A DNA stretch of 42,634 nucleotides, taken from assembly GCA_020428535.1 (NCBI GenBank), contig JAGQMS010000006.1:1-42634 (forward strand), read 5' to 3'. Position numbers and translations under genes: made by a program. Origin of the DNA: Candidatus Saccharimonadota bacterium. GTDB taxonomy: Bacteria; Patescibacteriota; Saccharimonadia; Saccharimonadales; JAGQMS01. Positions 33,753 to 41,850 of this stretch are shown here, in pieces. The notes beneath the pieces are model-generated. The model was not told the origin of the DNA and made no database searches. It was given only the letters and a program-made list of their open reading frames with translations. Numbering within the stretch: position 1 is the first letter of the stretch; each line of letters opens with the position of its first letter.

Positions 33753-34451
33753 CTAGTGAGTTCTGGCCGGTCTTGAATATCTATATGACAGATCCAGAAC
33801 TTCAAACGCATTTTTAGATAGTTCGTCAGAGTTTTTTATAGCCATTAGCCTCGCTGGAGTTTCTGTACCGAGAAATCTCAAAAACTTAATATCACCCGGT
33901 TTGATAAGTCCGTTCGGATCAGGGATGAATCTATTTTCCTCAAAAATAAACTTATAATTCATCTCGTCACTGAATTTCTTACCGGATGAGTCAGATTCGA
34001 CATTGACAACTTCACCTATCAACAACATTAACCTCATTAGTGCCCATGCTTTAGTAATCCTAGGATTGATCTCTTTGGTATTCATGTATATAAAAACATC
34101 TAGTGCAAGATCATAAAAATCTTTTCCCGCTTCTTGTTCGGTTACTGCGTCAATTTGTTTCAAGAACGCACTAACCGCCTGCATACGATCCATATCAATA
34201 TGAATATTCCCAAAATGTCTATTGAGTTTCGTCGACACCAACGTCCCCACTTCACCCTTCCCTTTGATGAATGAAATATCGCTCTCAGAAAAAAGCTCAA
34301 TCCCGCCTGCAAGCTTACTTTTTTCCTTCCTAACTCCCTTTGCTATGACCGTCTGTTTCCCAAAGTCTCGCGTTAGTAAGGTCAGAATCCTATCGGCTTC
34401 ACCGTAGTTTATTCTTCTGAGTATTATTGATAGGGTTCTAGACGTTTGCAT
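33753..34451 (-). CDS. recO: DNA repair protein RecO
   Basis: Recombination mediator that helps load RecA and anneals strands. The 232 residues begin with the OB fold (SIILRRINYGEADRILTLLTRDFGKQTVIAKGVRK), followed by the helical region (SKLAGGIELFSESDISFI) and a C-terminal helical bundle. The Cys4 zinc site of some RecO proteins is not visible. Its start overlaps the receiver-like gene by 14 bp, so the two are coupled. Confidence 0.9.
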   Translation of the reverse strand: MQTSRTLSIILRRINYGEADRILTLLTRDFGKQTVIAKGVRKEKSKLAGGIELFSESDISFIKGKGEVGTLVSTKLNRHFGNIHIDMDRMQAVSAFLKQIDAVTEQEAGKDFYDLALDVFIYMNTKEINPRITKAWALMRLMLLIGEVVNVESDSSGKKFSDEMNYKFIFEENRFIPDPNGLIKPGDIKFLRFLGTETPARLMAIKNSDELSKNAFEVLDLSYRYSRPARTH

Positions 34452-34809
34452 CGACGGCTCTCTTTAGATCATTAATGGAGTCAAAACTCTTTTCAAAGTA
34501 GGCAATTATCCCGAGATCACCCCTGTTTATCAAACCCCATGGTATGGTTTTTTCTTGAACAAAAGAATTGATCACAACTTTGACATTTTGCGAATCTGAG
34601 TAACTCTGAATCTCGTACAAAAACTCAAAGCCATTATTCCCTGGAAGAGCCAACTCCATGACCACTAAATCGGGAATGCATTTTTCAAGAGCTTTCACCA
34701 CCAATTGCGCGGTCGAGAAACTGACTAATTGCCTATTCTTGCCGCCAAGTATTTCGGAATATTTTGATGCAAGAATCTTATCAGGTTCAATAATGAATAT
34801 TGTCGTCAT
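34438..34809 (-). CDS. Degenerate response-regulator receiver domain
   Basis: A 123-residue single CheY-like domain. The usual DLVLLDLxLP strand reads DLVVMELALPGNNGFEF, with Glu52 where the phospho-Asp should be. The acidic pocket (E8, D10), Ser82 and Lys107 remain. A Glu at the acceptor often mimics the phosphorylated state, so this may be a permanently active adaptor. There is no output domain. It lies 6 bp after a kinase-like gene that also lacks its phosphorylation site, and overlaps recO by 14 bp. Confidence 0.82.
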   Translation of the reverse strand: MTTIFIIEPDKILASKYSEILGGKNRQLVSFSTAQLVVKALEKCIPDLVVMELALPGNNGFEFLYEIQSYSDSQNVKVVINSFVQEKTIPWGLINRGDLGIIAYFEKSFDSINDLKRAVDANV

Positions 34810-34815
34810 TTTAAA

Positions 34816-35496
34816 CTAAAATAATCCGATTTGAGTACTTGGGAAAAGCTGAAGTGCCAACCCGTGGTCTCCATTAGATTTCGCACTTCTAAGATTTAAC
34901 CCTAGTGGTTCGAGGAGTTTGCTAGCGATCACCATCCTAAGCGCTGCTAACTGCTTGAACTGACCAGCGTTAACCTGAACTCCTCCAAGCAAACGTTTTG
35001 CTACAGCCACATCACTAGCGTTCAAGTCAATATCTTCCCTATACACACCTACCCTCGGATATCCATGCCTCGTATCTGCGCGAAACATAATCTCAGGATT
35101 TTTATAGTCTGAGTTGAAATCACACATCGTCTTTGCTACCAATTCCAAACCCTGCAATAGCCGGCTTGGAACACCCAAAACAAGCTGGTGTTTACTGTGG
35201 TCATCAACTCCGACACTGATACCGTTCAGTTTTGCATACGGTTTAACCTTTTCGGCAGCATCAGTCATTATTGCCCCTAATGATATCGGTGACATCTGTA
35301 ATTGCGCACGATCATAAGAAGAGTACGTTGTAATGAAAGCTTCAATATCTCTTAGAGCATGTTCAGTAATAATTTTTAGCGCATACGGATCTTGAACACC
35401 TTCACTACTCAAGTGAAGCTGAAGTAGTGGGGTGCGCAAAGCATCGGCCAATGCAAGAATCTCGGCCATTCTCTGGTTATTACCCTCCAAATTCAT
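34816..35496 (-). CDS. Degenerate histidine-kinase-like protein
   Basis: A 226-residue soluble protein with the shape of a histidine kinase core. The H box, normally HELRTPL, reads DALRTPLLQL (D18 to P23), so the phospho-His is replaced by Asp. A two-helix hairpin follows to about residue 62, then a region like the GHKL ATPase: PSRLLQGLELVAKTMCDFN in place of the N box, and LAALRMVIASKLLEPLGLNLRSAKSNGDHG in place of the G2 box, without the glycine motifs. It therefore seems unable to bind ATP normally or to autophosphorylate. There is no sensor or membrane part. It is probably a scaffold for the adjacent receiver-like protein. This is inferred from motif comparison. Confidence 0.7.
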   Translation of the reverse strand: MNLEGNNQRMAEILALADALRTPLLQLHLSSEGVQDPYALKIITEHALRDIEAFITTYSSYDRAQLQMSPISLGAIMTDAAEKVKPYAKLNGISVGVDDHSKHQLVLGVPSRLLQGLELVAKTMCDFNSDYKNPEIMFRADTRHGYPRVGVYREDIDLNASDVAVAKRLLGGVQVNAGQFKQLAALRMVIASKLLEPLGLNLRSAKSNGDHGLALQLFPSTQIGLF

Positions 35497-35503
35497 ATTA
35501 ATT

Positions 35504-35531
35504 AGTATATATGACGCTCAGTTCGTGTCAT
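35504..35531 (-). promoter_or_regulatory. Leaderless-type promoter of the kinase-like gene
   Basis: On the coding strand ATGACA (complement of 35526-35531), 16 bases and TATACT (complement of 35504-35509) stand 7 bases before the ATG at 35496. Confidence 0.55.
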
Positions 35532-35559
35532 AGCATAAGCAAGAACGGAGTTATAAAAA

Positions 35560-36360
35560 CTAGGGTACAAACGTAAAGCTAGGCAATATTGCTGTATTTA
35601 GGTCGTTTAAGAACGTGCTATTACTTTCAGTCCATAGTTTTATTGTCTTATCTCTCAACGGCATTAGGATTAAGGTCCCTTGAATAGACTCAGCCCCCTC
35701 TTTGATAGAGCCTGTGAGCTTTGAGCCAATTGCGTTAGAAACAGATGGGAATACATAAGGCTCGCTTTTAATATTACCTTGGGTAATATCTGCATCATAC
35801 TGCTTTAATGTGTCGGCATAGGAAGAATCCGAAACTTCGATTCGTAATGCAAATGCCGTACCGACATTCATAATGTCAGGAACAAATTTAGGGTAAAAGT
35901 ATCCTTCTACAGGGGTATTGCTTTGCTCATTTTCAATTATGTAGGCGCTCCAATTTCGAGGATAATCAAATTTAATACTCCCAGATGTTGAAGGCCCAGT
36001 GTATGAATCATAAGGCGACTTGGCCTTTTCTTCAGCCGCAGCCTCAAGTTGAACTTTTTGATCAGCAAGCGCTTTTTCTACAGCTATTGTAGATTTCTGA
36101 TCTGATTTTGTCTTATAGTCTTGCATCCCCATAAATGCCCATATGCCAAAGCCAAGTGAAGCAATTAGCAATACGACCAATATAACTGTCACCATAAGAC
36201 CAGAAAAAGGTTTTTTATCTTTTGGTAACTGAATTTGCGATTGGCTGACTACCTGCTGACGAGTAGCATCTGTTGGCACCGAACTTTGAAATGCGTTCGC
36301 GACTACCGGATTAGTAGGTTGGGATGGGTTAGTATTTTGTTGTTGCACCTCTGGTTGCAT
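35560..36360 (-). CDS. Membrane-anchored extracytoplasmic protein
   Basis: A 266-residue protein starting at ATG 36360; an upstream in-frame start would place 38 residues inside xseB. A Gln/Asn/Pro-rich cytoplasmic head precedes one transmembrane helix (about residues 55-77), then a coiled-coil stretch rich in Ala, Glu and Lys, and an outer domain that opens GSIKFDYPRNWSAYI. That start is typical of PsbP-like or similar small extracytoplasmic domains, but the family is not certain. TAACAT lies 7 bases before the start. Confidence 0.68.
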   Translation of the reverse strand: MQPEVQQQNTNPSQPTNPVVANAFQSSVPTDATRQQVVSQSQIQLPKDKKPFSGLMVTVILVVLLIASLGFGIWAFMGMQDYKTKSDQKSTIAVEKALADQKVQLEAAAEEKAKSPYDSYTGPSTSGSIKFDYPRNWSAYIIENEQSNTPVEGYFYPKFVPDIMNVGTAFALRIEVSDSSYADTLKQYDADITQGNIKSEPYVFPSVSNAIGSKLTGSIKEGAESIQGTLILMPLRDKTIKLWTESNSTFLNDLNTAILPSFTFVP

Positions 36361-36394
36361 AATGCTTATGTTATCACAAAAATGAGTTTTTCTA

Positions 36395-36592
36395 CTAGTT
36401 GTCGCTTTTTTTAGATCGCTTTGTCTTTGCAGTTTTATCTTCAGACTCTGTAAGATAAGTCTGCAATTGCTCAATCAGTTTCTCTGCTTCTGCGTGCTTC
36501 TCGATAGCTAAGTCAATATCAAGATCATCCTGCTCAAACCAATCAAGCAGTTCGGTTAATTCAAGTTTTAGCTCTCTGTAGCTTCGTTTCAT
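36395..36592 (-). CDS. xseB: Exodeoxyribonuclease VII small subunit
   Basis: A 65-residue helical protein matching XseB: RELKLELTELLDWFEQDDLDIDLAIEKHAEAEKLIEQLQTYL, which binds the large subunit. A Lys-rich tail of about 15 residues follows. It overlaps the end of xseA by 4 bp (ATGA), the standard coupled arrangement. Confidence 0.9.
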   Translation of the reverse strand: MKRSYRELKLELTELLDWFEQDDLDIDLAIEKHAEAEKLIEQLQTYLTESEDKTAKTKRSKKSDN

Positions 36593-37698
36593 ATAATCTC
36601 TGCCCTTCTTGATGTATCTGTAAATATTATATCAACCGACTCGCCTTTTTGGAGGTTAGCACCTTTTGTTATAAGCTTTCCGTTCTTGTCTTTCACCATT
36701 GCATAGCCTCGTTTTAATATGGTTTTTGGGTTCAATAGTTTTAGTCTTTCGGAATAACTATTTAGCCGTTCATTTTCAGTGCTAAACATTCTGGCCATCC
36801 TTGAATTGATTAAGTTATTTGCATTAGAAAGATAATCTTTTGCCCTTTTAATTACAGAACCAAGCGCCAAAGATGTTTGCATTTTAGAATTTCTCAGCCA
36901 ATTTTGCTCTGTCTGTTTGTCGGGTACAAGCAGTTCAGCCAAATTACTAGGTGTCGATGCTCGAAGATCACAGGCCAGCTCAGCAAGCGATTCATCAATT
37001 TCATGTCCAATTGCTACACAAGTTGGGATTCGACTTGCCGAAATTGTTCTAACTACACGTTCGTCACTAAAAGCCGCCAAGTCTTCAGCGCTACCGCCTC
37101 CTCTTATCAAGACTATTGCATCATAATTAATCCCACTTTTATTAGCTTTATCGATTGATTCAACGATCTGTTCAGGAGCATTCGCGCCCTGAACCAAGCT
37201 ATCAATAGTTGAAATTTTTAAAGCAGGCCAACGTTCGGCAGTAATCTTCATGAAATCAGCATGAGCTGCCGACCCTAGTGACGTAATTAAGCATATACTT
37301 TCCGGAGGGTACGGAACTTCTCGTTTTCGTTCCACCAAGAATAGACCTTCTGCTTCAAGCTTTTTGAAAAGAAGTTCAGCTGCTTTTGCGAGCTGACCCT
37401 CTCCTACAGGAGTTATCGATTGCACATTAAGAGAAAAGTTAAATTGTGGGTGCAGTCTCGGAGAGCATACTATCCTCACGAGCATTCCATCTTCAAGTGG
37501 ACCTGGCAACATATAAACCGTTCCAAAGCATTTTACTGTTGCTTCATCATCCTTGAGGTCAAAGTAAACCCATCGGTTCTTTGAAACCCTAAAATTGCTT
37601 AGTTCTCCTTCAACAGTGACAAATGGAAAGGAATACTCTATTGATTGGTTAAATACATCAACGAATTCGGAGGGGCTAAAGATTGGGTCTTGGTTCAT
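36589..37698 (-). CDS. xseA: Exodeoxyribonuclease VII large subunit
   Basis: Degrades single-stranded DNA from both ends together with XseB. The 369 residues start with an OB fold (VEGELSNFRVSKNRWVYFDLKDDEATVKCFG), followed by the catalytic region ICLITSLGSAAHADF, VLIRGGGSAEDLAAFSDERVVRTIS and PTCVAIGHEIDESLAELACDLRASTPSNLAELLV, all family hallmarks. It is shorter than E. coli XseA (456), losing part of the C-terminal coiled coil, which fits the compact genome. It overlaps the preceding flippase-like gene by 23 bp. Confidence 0.95.
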   Translation of the reverse strand: MNQDPIFSPSEFVDVFNQSIEYSFPFVTVEGELSNFRVSKNRWVYFDLKDDEATVKCFGTVYMLPGPLEDGMLVRIVCSPRLHPQFNFSLNVQSITPVGEGQLAKAAELLFKKLEAEGLFLVERKREVPYPPESICLITSLGSAAHADFMKITAERWPALKISTIDSLVQGANAPEQIVESIDKANKSGINYDAIVLIRGGGSAEDLAAFSDERVVRTISASRIPTCVAIGHEIDESLAELACDLRASTPSNLAELLVPDKQTEQNWLRNSKMQTSLALGSVIKRAKDYLSNANNLINSRMARMFSTENERLNSYSERLKLLNPKTILKRGYAMVKDKNGKLITKGANLQKGESVDIIFTDTSRRAEII

Positions 37699-38716
37699 TC
37701 TTTCTACCCCTCAGGCCGATCTGATAAAGTACGAAGCCGACTGGCAAAAAGATCGACATGTTCAGCACTCTGTATACAAGTGTTGCTGATAGCGCCAATG
37801 CTTTAGGAATACCTGAACCCGTCAAAACGGCAGTCATTAAACCTTCGTAAACACCAAAACCACCCGGTAATACTGCAACTAATCCAGCAATATTTGCAAC
37901 AGCATAAGCGATAATAATCGCTCCAAAGTTTACTGTCTGGCCAAATGCAAAATATACCACGTTGATTGTCAGAAGCTCAGTTAGGTTCATCATCAAAGTC
38001 CAAAAAAATGGTCGACGGAGCAGTCGCCAATCACGATGGATTACAAGATAGTCCTCATGGAGCTGAGACACTAGATGATCAATCCTTTCAATGTTAATTC
38101 TGGGTAGCCTACCTCTTAAGATAATTCGTGCCACCTTGTTGATGGCTCTTGGCAAAAATGCCACGAATTTTCTCGCTCTTGATGCGCTTGAAATTACAAA
38201 CACAACCAAAGCTGTGGCGACTAGTATCAAACTGATAATCGAAGAACTCACAAGGACCATGAACCGGCTTGCATTTCCAAAAAGACTCAGCACCAATAGC
38301 GCCACAAGCATGTAGACAATGAAGCTCAGAAAAGTTAGTGTGTGGCGCATAACTTGCGTCAGCGTAGCTTTGGAAGTACTAATACCTTCATCTTTAAGTC
38401 GCATCCCGATATATCCAAAACCACTCACTCCACCACTTGGAAAAACATTGTTCACAAAATTTAGTTCTAAAGCAAGCTTGAACAGTGGCGAGAACTTAAT
38501 ATCTTCACCAAGCCCACGCAGATATGTCTGATAATACTTCGCTACTGATGTATAATTTCCGATTTGTAGAGGGATTATCATCAACAACCAAAAATAATTT
38601 AGGTCTACAAGTTTTTCGAAAGCATCAACAATCTGATGCCTTGATACGAAAATCAGCACCGCCAAAGCGATGATTGTGACGATATTTAGCCAGAGTTTGA
38701 AAGATCTTAATTTCAT
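37676..38716 (-). CDS. Lysylphosphatidylglycerol-synthase TM-region/UPF0104-like membrane protein
   Basis: A 346-residue membrane protein with about eight hydrophobic helices, of the UPF0104/MprF-flippase-like group. It shows NFVNNVFPSGGVSGFGYIGMRL in the middle and AVLPGGFGVYEGLMTAVL near the end, the two Gly/Pro-rich signatures of the family. MprF-type relatives flip aminoacylated lipids, while others are linked to glycolipid transport; no aminoacyltransferase domain is fused here. A structured leader of about 140 nt seems to precede it, driven by an extended -10 (complement of 38865-38873). Confidence 0.85.
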   Translation of the reverse strand: MKLRSFKLWLNIVTIIALAVLIFVSRHQIVDAFEKLVDLNYFWLLMIIPLQIGNYTSVAKYYQTYLRGLGEDIKFSPLFKLALELNFVNNVFPSGGVSGFGYIGMRLKDEGISTSKATLTQVMRHTLTFLSFIVYMLVALLVLSLFGNASRFMVLVSSSIISLILVATALVVFVISSASRARKFVAFLPRAINKVARIILRGRLPRINIERIDHLVSQLHEDYLVIHRDWRLLRRPFFWTLMMNLTELLTINVVYFAFGQTVNFGAIIIAYAVANIAGLVAVLPGGFGVYEGLMTAVLTGSGIPKALALSATLVYRVLNMSIFLPVGFVLYQIGLRGRKNEPRPNL

Positions 38717-38858
38717 AGCTTTAGGGTACGACCCGGGTGGGCGGGAGTCTCCTCCCTAGTCGCTACACGAGCAGATGTTCACATGCCGAAGCGTCCGGGA
38801 AGCGACGACGGGAGAGTCTTCTCCCCGTTTTCGTGAATCTACCTGAAGGTATAGGACT
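38717..38858 (-). ncRNA. Candidate structured leader of the flippase-like gene
   Basis: This GC-rich stretch stands out from its surroundings. It holds two similar short hairpins, GGGAG/CTCCC at 38743-38756 and CGGGAGA with TCTCCCCG at 38809-38827, around a larger stem GTCGCT (38759-38764)/AGCGAC (38801-38806). An extended -10, TGGTATACT on the minus strand (complement of 38865-38873), would start an RNA near 38858 that reaches the ATG at 38716. On the plus strand the 38809-38827 hairpin is followed by TTTT, so a terminator reading is possible. No known riboswitch class is recognised. Confidence 0.45.
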
Positions 38859-38891
38859 TAATTCAGTATACCAGTTTCGTATTCTTAGAGG

Positions 38892-38897
38892 TATAAT
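38892..38897 (+). promoter_or_regulatory. -10 element of the methyltransferase leader
   Basis: A perfect TATAAT predicts a start near 38904, at the base of the first stem of the leader. The -35 is poor. Confidence 0.5.
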
Positions 38898-38903
38898 AAC
38901 AAT

Positions 38904-39057
38904 CGTCAGCCGCCTGAGCGGACAACCCTTAGTGGCAACGGGAGGTTGCTGACATGCAGGGTGATGGAAGGGGCGTTGCACGCTTATTGGGTCCTGTTTG
39001 CTGCTGGATGCCCAGTAGGCGCAGCGCGCCCCTTCCTCCCCTGTTCTTACAAATCTT
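38904..39057 (+). ncRNA. Candidate structured leader RNA of the Trm11-like gene
   Basis: About 150 GC-rich bases between the TATAAT and the methyltransferase ATG can fold into a branched element. A closing stem GTCAG (38905-38909)/CTGAC (38949-38953) encloses a CCGC-CTGA-GCGG hairpin (38910-38921) and a second arm. A 10-bp stem GGAAGGGGCG (38966-38975)/CGCCCCTTCC (39027-39036) follows, with a smaller hairpin inside. It ends 21 bases before the start codon. It does not match SRP RNA, tmRNA, RNase P RNA or a riboswitch I know. A 38-codon ORF at 38954-39070 is probably incidental. Confidence 0.5.
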
Positions 39058-40230
39058 ATGCAATCAATAGCAATTTTAGGAAGACAACCGGCCTTAGGTC
39101 TAGCAGAGCTAGAGAGTCTTTTCGGGGCAGAAAAAATACATCCTCTTCACGGGGGTGGAGCTTTGCTCGATATCTCAGCTGGAGCAGTTCCCTTTGCTCG
39201 ACTTGGTGGCGTCATCAAGCTTGGCACTGTACTGACAATTCTTGATACTACCGATTGGTTTGAAATTGAGAAGTTTCTCTTGCCAGCTTGCAAAGAACAT
39301 TCGCAATATGTTCCGGAAGGAAAATTAACAATTGGTCTGAGTGTTTATGGCCTTCGTGTGTCGACCAAGATGCTGGAACGAACCAGTTTAAGTATTAAGA
39401 AGACTATAAAAACTACAGGCCGACCAGTTAGAATTGTACCGAATAAGACCCTAGAGATCTCAACCCCTCAAATACTGCACAATAAACTAACTCACGAAAA
39501 CGGTTGGGAGTTGGTTTTTTACAGAGACGGAAGCAAAACTATAGTCGCCCGAACCAACTTTGTTCAAGATATCGAAAGCTACACTGCTCGAGACCAAGCT
39601 AGACCAATGCGCGATTCGCGCGTTGGAATGCTCCCTCCTAAGTTAGCCCAAATAATAATAAATTTGGCTTCAAGTAATACTTCGCCAGAAACTGTCCTCG
39701 ATCCGTTCTGCGGTACAGGAGTGGTACTTCAAGAAGCTTCTCTAATGGGCATGAACGCATACGGTACTGACATAGAACCCAGAATGGTAGATTATTCTAT
39801 TGCCAATCTAAAGTGGATTCGAGAAAAGTGGCGCATAGACAATTATGTACGTATTGAAGTTGGTGATGCCACGAACCATCAATGGAAATTCGAGGAAGGT
39901 ACGGTTGTTGCATGCGAAGGATATTTGGGGCTTCCCTTTGCCCACCTACCTAGCGATAAACAACTCCAAGAGTCAGTTCAGGCATCGAACACTGTGATGA
40001 AAGCTTTCCTCAAGAACTTATCAACTCAAGCCGGTTCAGGTCTTAGGGCTGCTATTGCCATGCCCGCATGGCATGTCAACAAAAAAATCATTCATCTCCC
40101 CTGCCTAGCTCAAATAGAGGCTTTTGGTTGGCAAAGAGTAAATTTCAAGCATGTAAATTTTGATGATCTGATCTATCACCGTGAAGACCAAATAGTTGGT
40201 CGCGAATTAGTAGTGTTAGAGAAAATTTAG
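39058..40230 (+). CDS. Trm11/TrmG10-like methyltransferase with degenerate catalytic motif
   Basis: A 390-residue SAM-dependent methyltransferase resembling tRNA guanine-N2 enzymes. The first 170 residues would be the RNA-binding part. RDQARPMRDSRVGMLPPKLAQIIINLA is the typical lead-in, followed by the SAM motif VLDPFCGTGVVLQEA (near residues 220-234) and GTDIEPRMVDYSIANLKW. The catalytic DPPYG motif expected next reads VACEGYLGLPF, so Asp-Pro-Pro-Tyr is lost. Either the target or chemistry differs or the enzyme is inactive. It starts after a structured leader and has no ribosome site. No downstream partner: the next gene converges. Confidence 0.8.
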   Translation: MQSIAILGRQPALGLAELESLFGAEKIHPLHGGGALLDISAGAVPFARLGGVIKLGTVLTILDTTDWFEIEKFLLPACKEHSQYVPEGKLTIGLSVYGLRVSTKMLERTSLSIKKTIKTTGRPVRIVPNKTLEISTPQILHNKLTHENGWELVFYRDGSKTIVARTNFVQDIESYTARDQARPMRDSRVGMLPPKLAQIIINLASSNTSPETVLDPFCGTGVVLQEASLMGMNAYGTDIEPRMVDYSIANLKWIREKWRIDNYVRIEVGDATNHQWKFEEGTVVACEGYLGLPFAHLPSDKQLQESVQASNTVMKAFLKNLSTQAGSGLRAAIAMPAWHVNKKIIHLPCLAQIEAFGWQRVNFKHVNFDDLIYHREDQIVGRELVVLEKI

Positions 40231-40239
40231 AGATATTTC

Positions 40240-41694
40240 TCAGACTTTTTTTGTAACAATGTCTTTAATTAATGACTCCACATCCGCAAGATCGTAACTA
40301 GCGAAGATCATGGGGTCTGCTTTGTCATAGACCGCCGTAGTTGGGCAAACCGTGTCTGTGCTGGCAGACTCGAAAGTGCCCAGACTCTCACCCGTCTGGG
40401 CATTATATACTGCAATATCGTAGGTAGTAGAGTAATAGTCTACATCAACGGTGACCTTGGTCTCAGGATCAGTGATTGGGCATGCTTTTAGTTTTGTTTC
40501 ACTCCCAGCTTTTCTGCTCACACATACTACAACTTGGCCACTAGTGACGTCTTTTGAGTCAGCAGCCCATGTAGTATCTGCAAATTCAACTAAGCTCATG
40601 GCGTATTTTGAGTCACTACCTTGTTCGAAAAATACAACTTTATGTGGACTATCTCCAGCATAGGCAGAAGCATTGGTAACCTTTCCACCTCCACAAGATG
40701 CTTTGTAGTCGTCTAAAGTTGCGGCTTCGACAGTGTCACCCGGGCTTGAAGTCGTGTTTGTATCTAGTAGGACATTCGAAGTATTTCCGGAATTAGAGTT
40801 ATTATTCTCTGTGTTATTACTATCTTTCGGTTGCAGGAAATAATATGCTACAGCACCTCCGGCAAGTAGCAATGTGACTAGCACTACGATAGCTACCAAG
40901 AGTCCACGCTTTGATGATGGTTTTTTTGCTGGCTTCACATCAGCCTGGATAACTTGTGCATTTTCAGTCTTAGCTGTTTCTGGCGTACCAGTAATTGCAT
41001 TGGAGCCTGCAGTCCCTGCGGCTTCAGCAGCAGCTACGGCACTTGGTGCCACAATTTCGTCCATGGCACTATTTGTACTAACTTCTTGCGCTACCACAGC
41101 ATCTTCTTCGACTGGTTCTTGGGCTTGCGTTTCCGCAATTGATTCTTTAGCTGCTTCTTCGTTATTCATAGTCGGCTCAGCTTCAAGCGACATCATTGTA
41201 TCTTTATCTTCTGTTGCTTGGGGAGGAATTTGGTTGTTTTCGTTAAGGCTTTCAGTCTCACCACCCTGAGTCTCGTCACTGGTCTCGCCTGAGGGCATCT
41301 CAGAGGAATCTGAAGTGGTGCTATTTTGTAAACTCGACATACTTTCTGCTTCTTGGGCTTGAATTTGTTCCATCGGATCAACCCCTACAGCTGCCGGAGA
41401 TTCTTCCCCATGAGGCAATCCTTCATCTACCTGAACTTCTTCATTGTCGGCTTTAGCTTCAAAGGTTTGTAGCGCAGACTGTACTTCAGCAAGTTCCTCG
41501 TTTGATGTTTGTGGGTTAGCATCTAAAACTTCTTTCTCCGCCTCCTCCAAATTGGGTTCTTCTATTTGGTTTTCTTGGGCATCACTTGCCCCAGTTACAT
41601 TTATAGTGACCGGCACAGACTGTGGTTGCTCTATATTTTCATATGCTAAAGCTTCATTTTGATTTTGTTCATTTTGTTGATTAGTTTCGTCCAT
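40240..41694 (-). CDS. Acidic, low-complexity membrane-anchored protein
   Basis: A 484-residue protein. The first 260 residues are a low-complexity Glu/Gln/Asn/Ala-rich region, strongly acidic and presumably disordered and cytoplasmic. A KPAKKPSSKRG basic patch leads into one transmembrane helix (about residues 265-285). An Asn/Ser/Thr-rich linker and an outer domain of about 150 residues with paired Cys complete it. I prefer ATG 41694, which follows a GGGGTGAGG ribosome site, over the GTG at 41724. A TACAAT lies near 41726-41731 on its coding strand. Family unknown. Confidence 0.72.
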   Translation of the reverse strand: MDETNQQNEQNQNEALAYENIEQPQSVPVTINVTGASDAQENQIEEPNLEEAEKEVLDANPQTSNEELAEVQSALQTFEAKADNEEVQVDEGLPHGEESPAAVGVDPMEQIQAQEAESMSSLQNSTTSDSSEMPSGETSDETQGGETESLNENNQIPPQATEDKDTMMSLEAEPTMNNEEAAKESIAETQAQEPVEEDAVVAQEVSTNSAMDEIVAPSAVAAAEAAGTAGSNAITGTPETAKTENAQVIQADVKPAKKPSSKRGLLVAIVVLVTLLLAGGAVAYYFLQPKDSNNTENNNSNSGNTSNVLLDTNTTSSPGDTVEAATLDDYKASCGGGKVTNASAYAGDSPHKVVFFEQGSDSKYAMSLVEFADTTWAADSKDVTSGQVVVCVSRKAGSETKLKACPITDPETKVTVDVDYYSTTYDIAVYNAQTGESLGTFESASTDTVCPTTAVYDKADPMIFASYDLADVESLIKDIVTKKV

Positions 41695-41773
41695 TGCCTC
41701 ACCCCAATTAGTAATCGTTAGCACTATTGTAAACGCTCATCTGTTCAACGTAAAGGTTTTATTTTCTAAGGTA

Positions 41774-41802
41774 TTGCAAATGGGGCCAATACTTGCTATA
41801 CT
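41774..41802 (+). promoter_or_regulatory. Promoter of rpmA
   Basis: TTGCAA (41774-41779), 17 bases and TATACT (41797-41802) predict a start near 41809 and a leader of about 42 nt with a GAGGAA-type ribosome site. Confidence 0.6.
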
Positions 41803-41850
41803 TTACCGAAGTTAATTTACTTTTTTAGCTAAGAAAGAGGAAATAGAAGA

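Noticed and set aside
38717-39057. SRP RNA, tmRNA, RNase P RNA or 6S RNA
   Set aside because: None of the conserved core sequences of these RNAs is present on either strand.
38954-39070. A 38-codon ORF with GGGAGG ahead, overlapping the methyltransferase start
   Set aside because: Its codons are dictated by the GC-rich stems of the leader RNA and its composition is unlike a protein.
40874-41269. A 131-codon plus-strand frame opposite the acidic protein gene
   Set aside because: Mirror frame caused by the repetitive GAA/GCA codons of the real gene.
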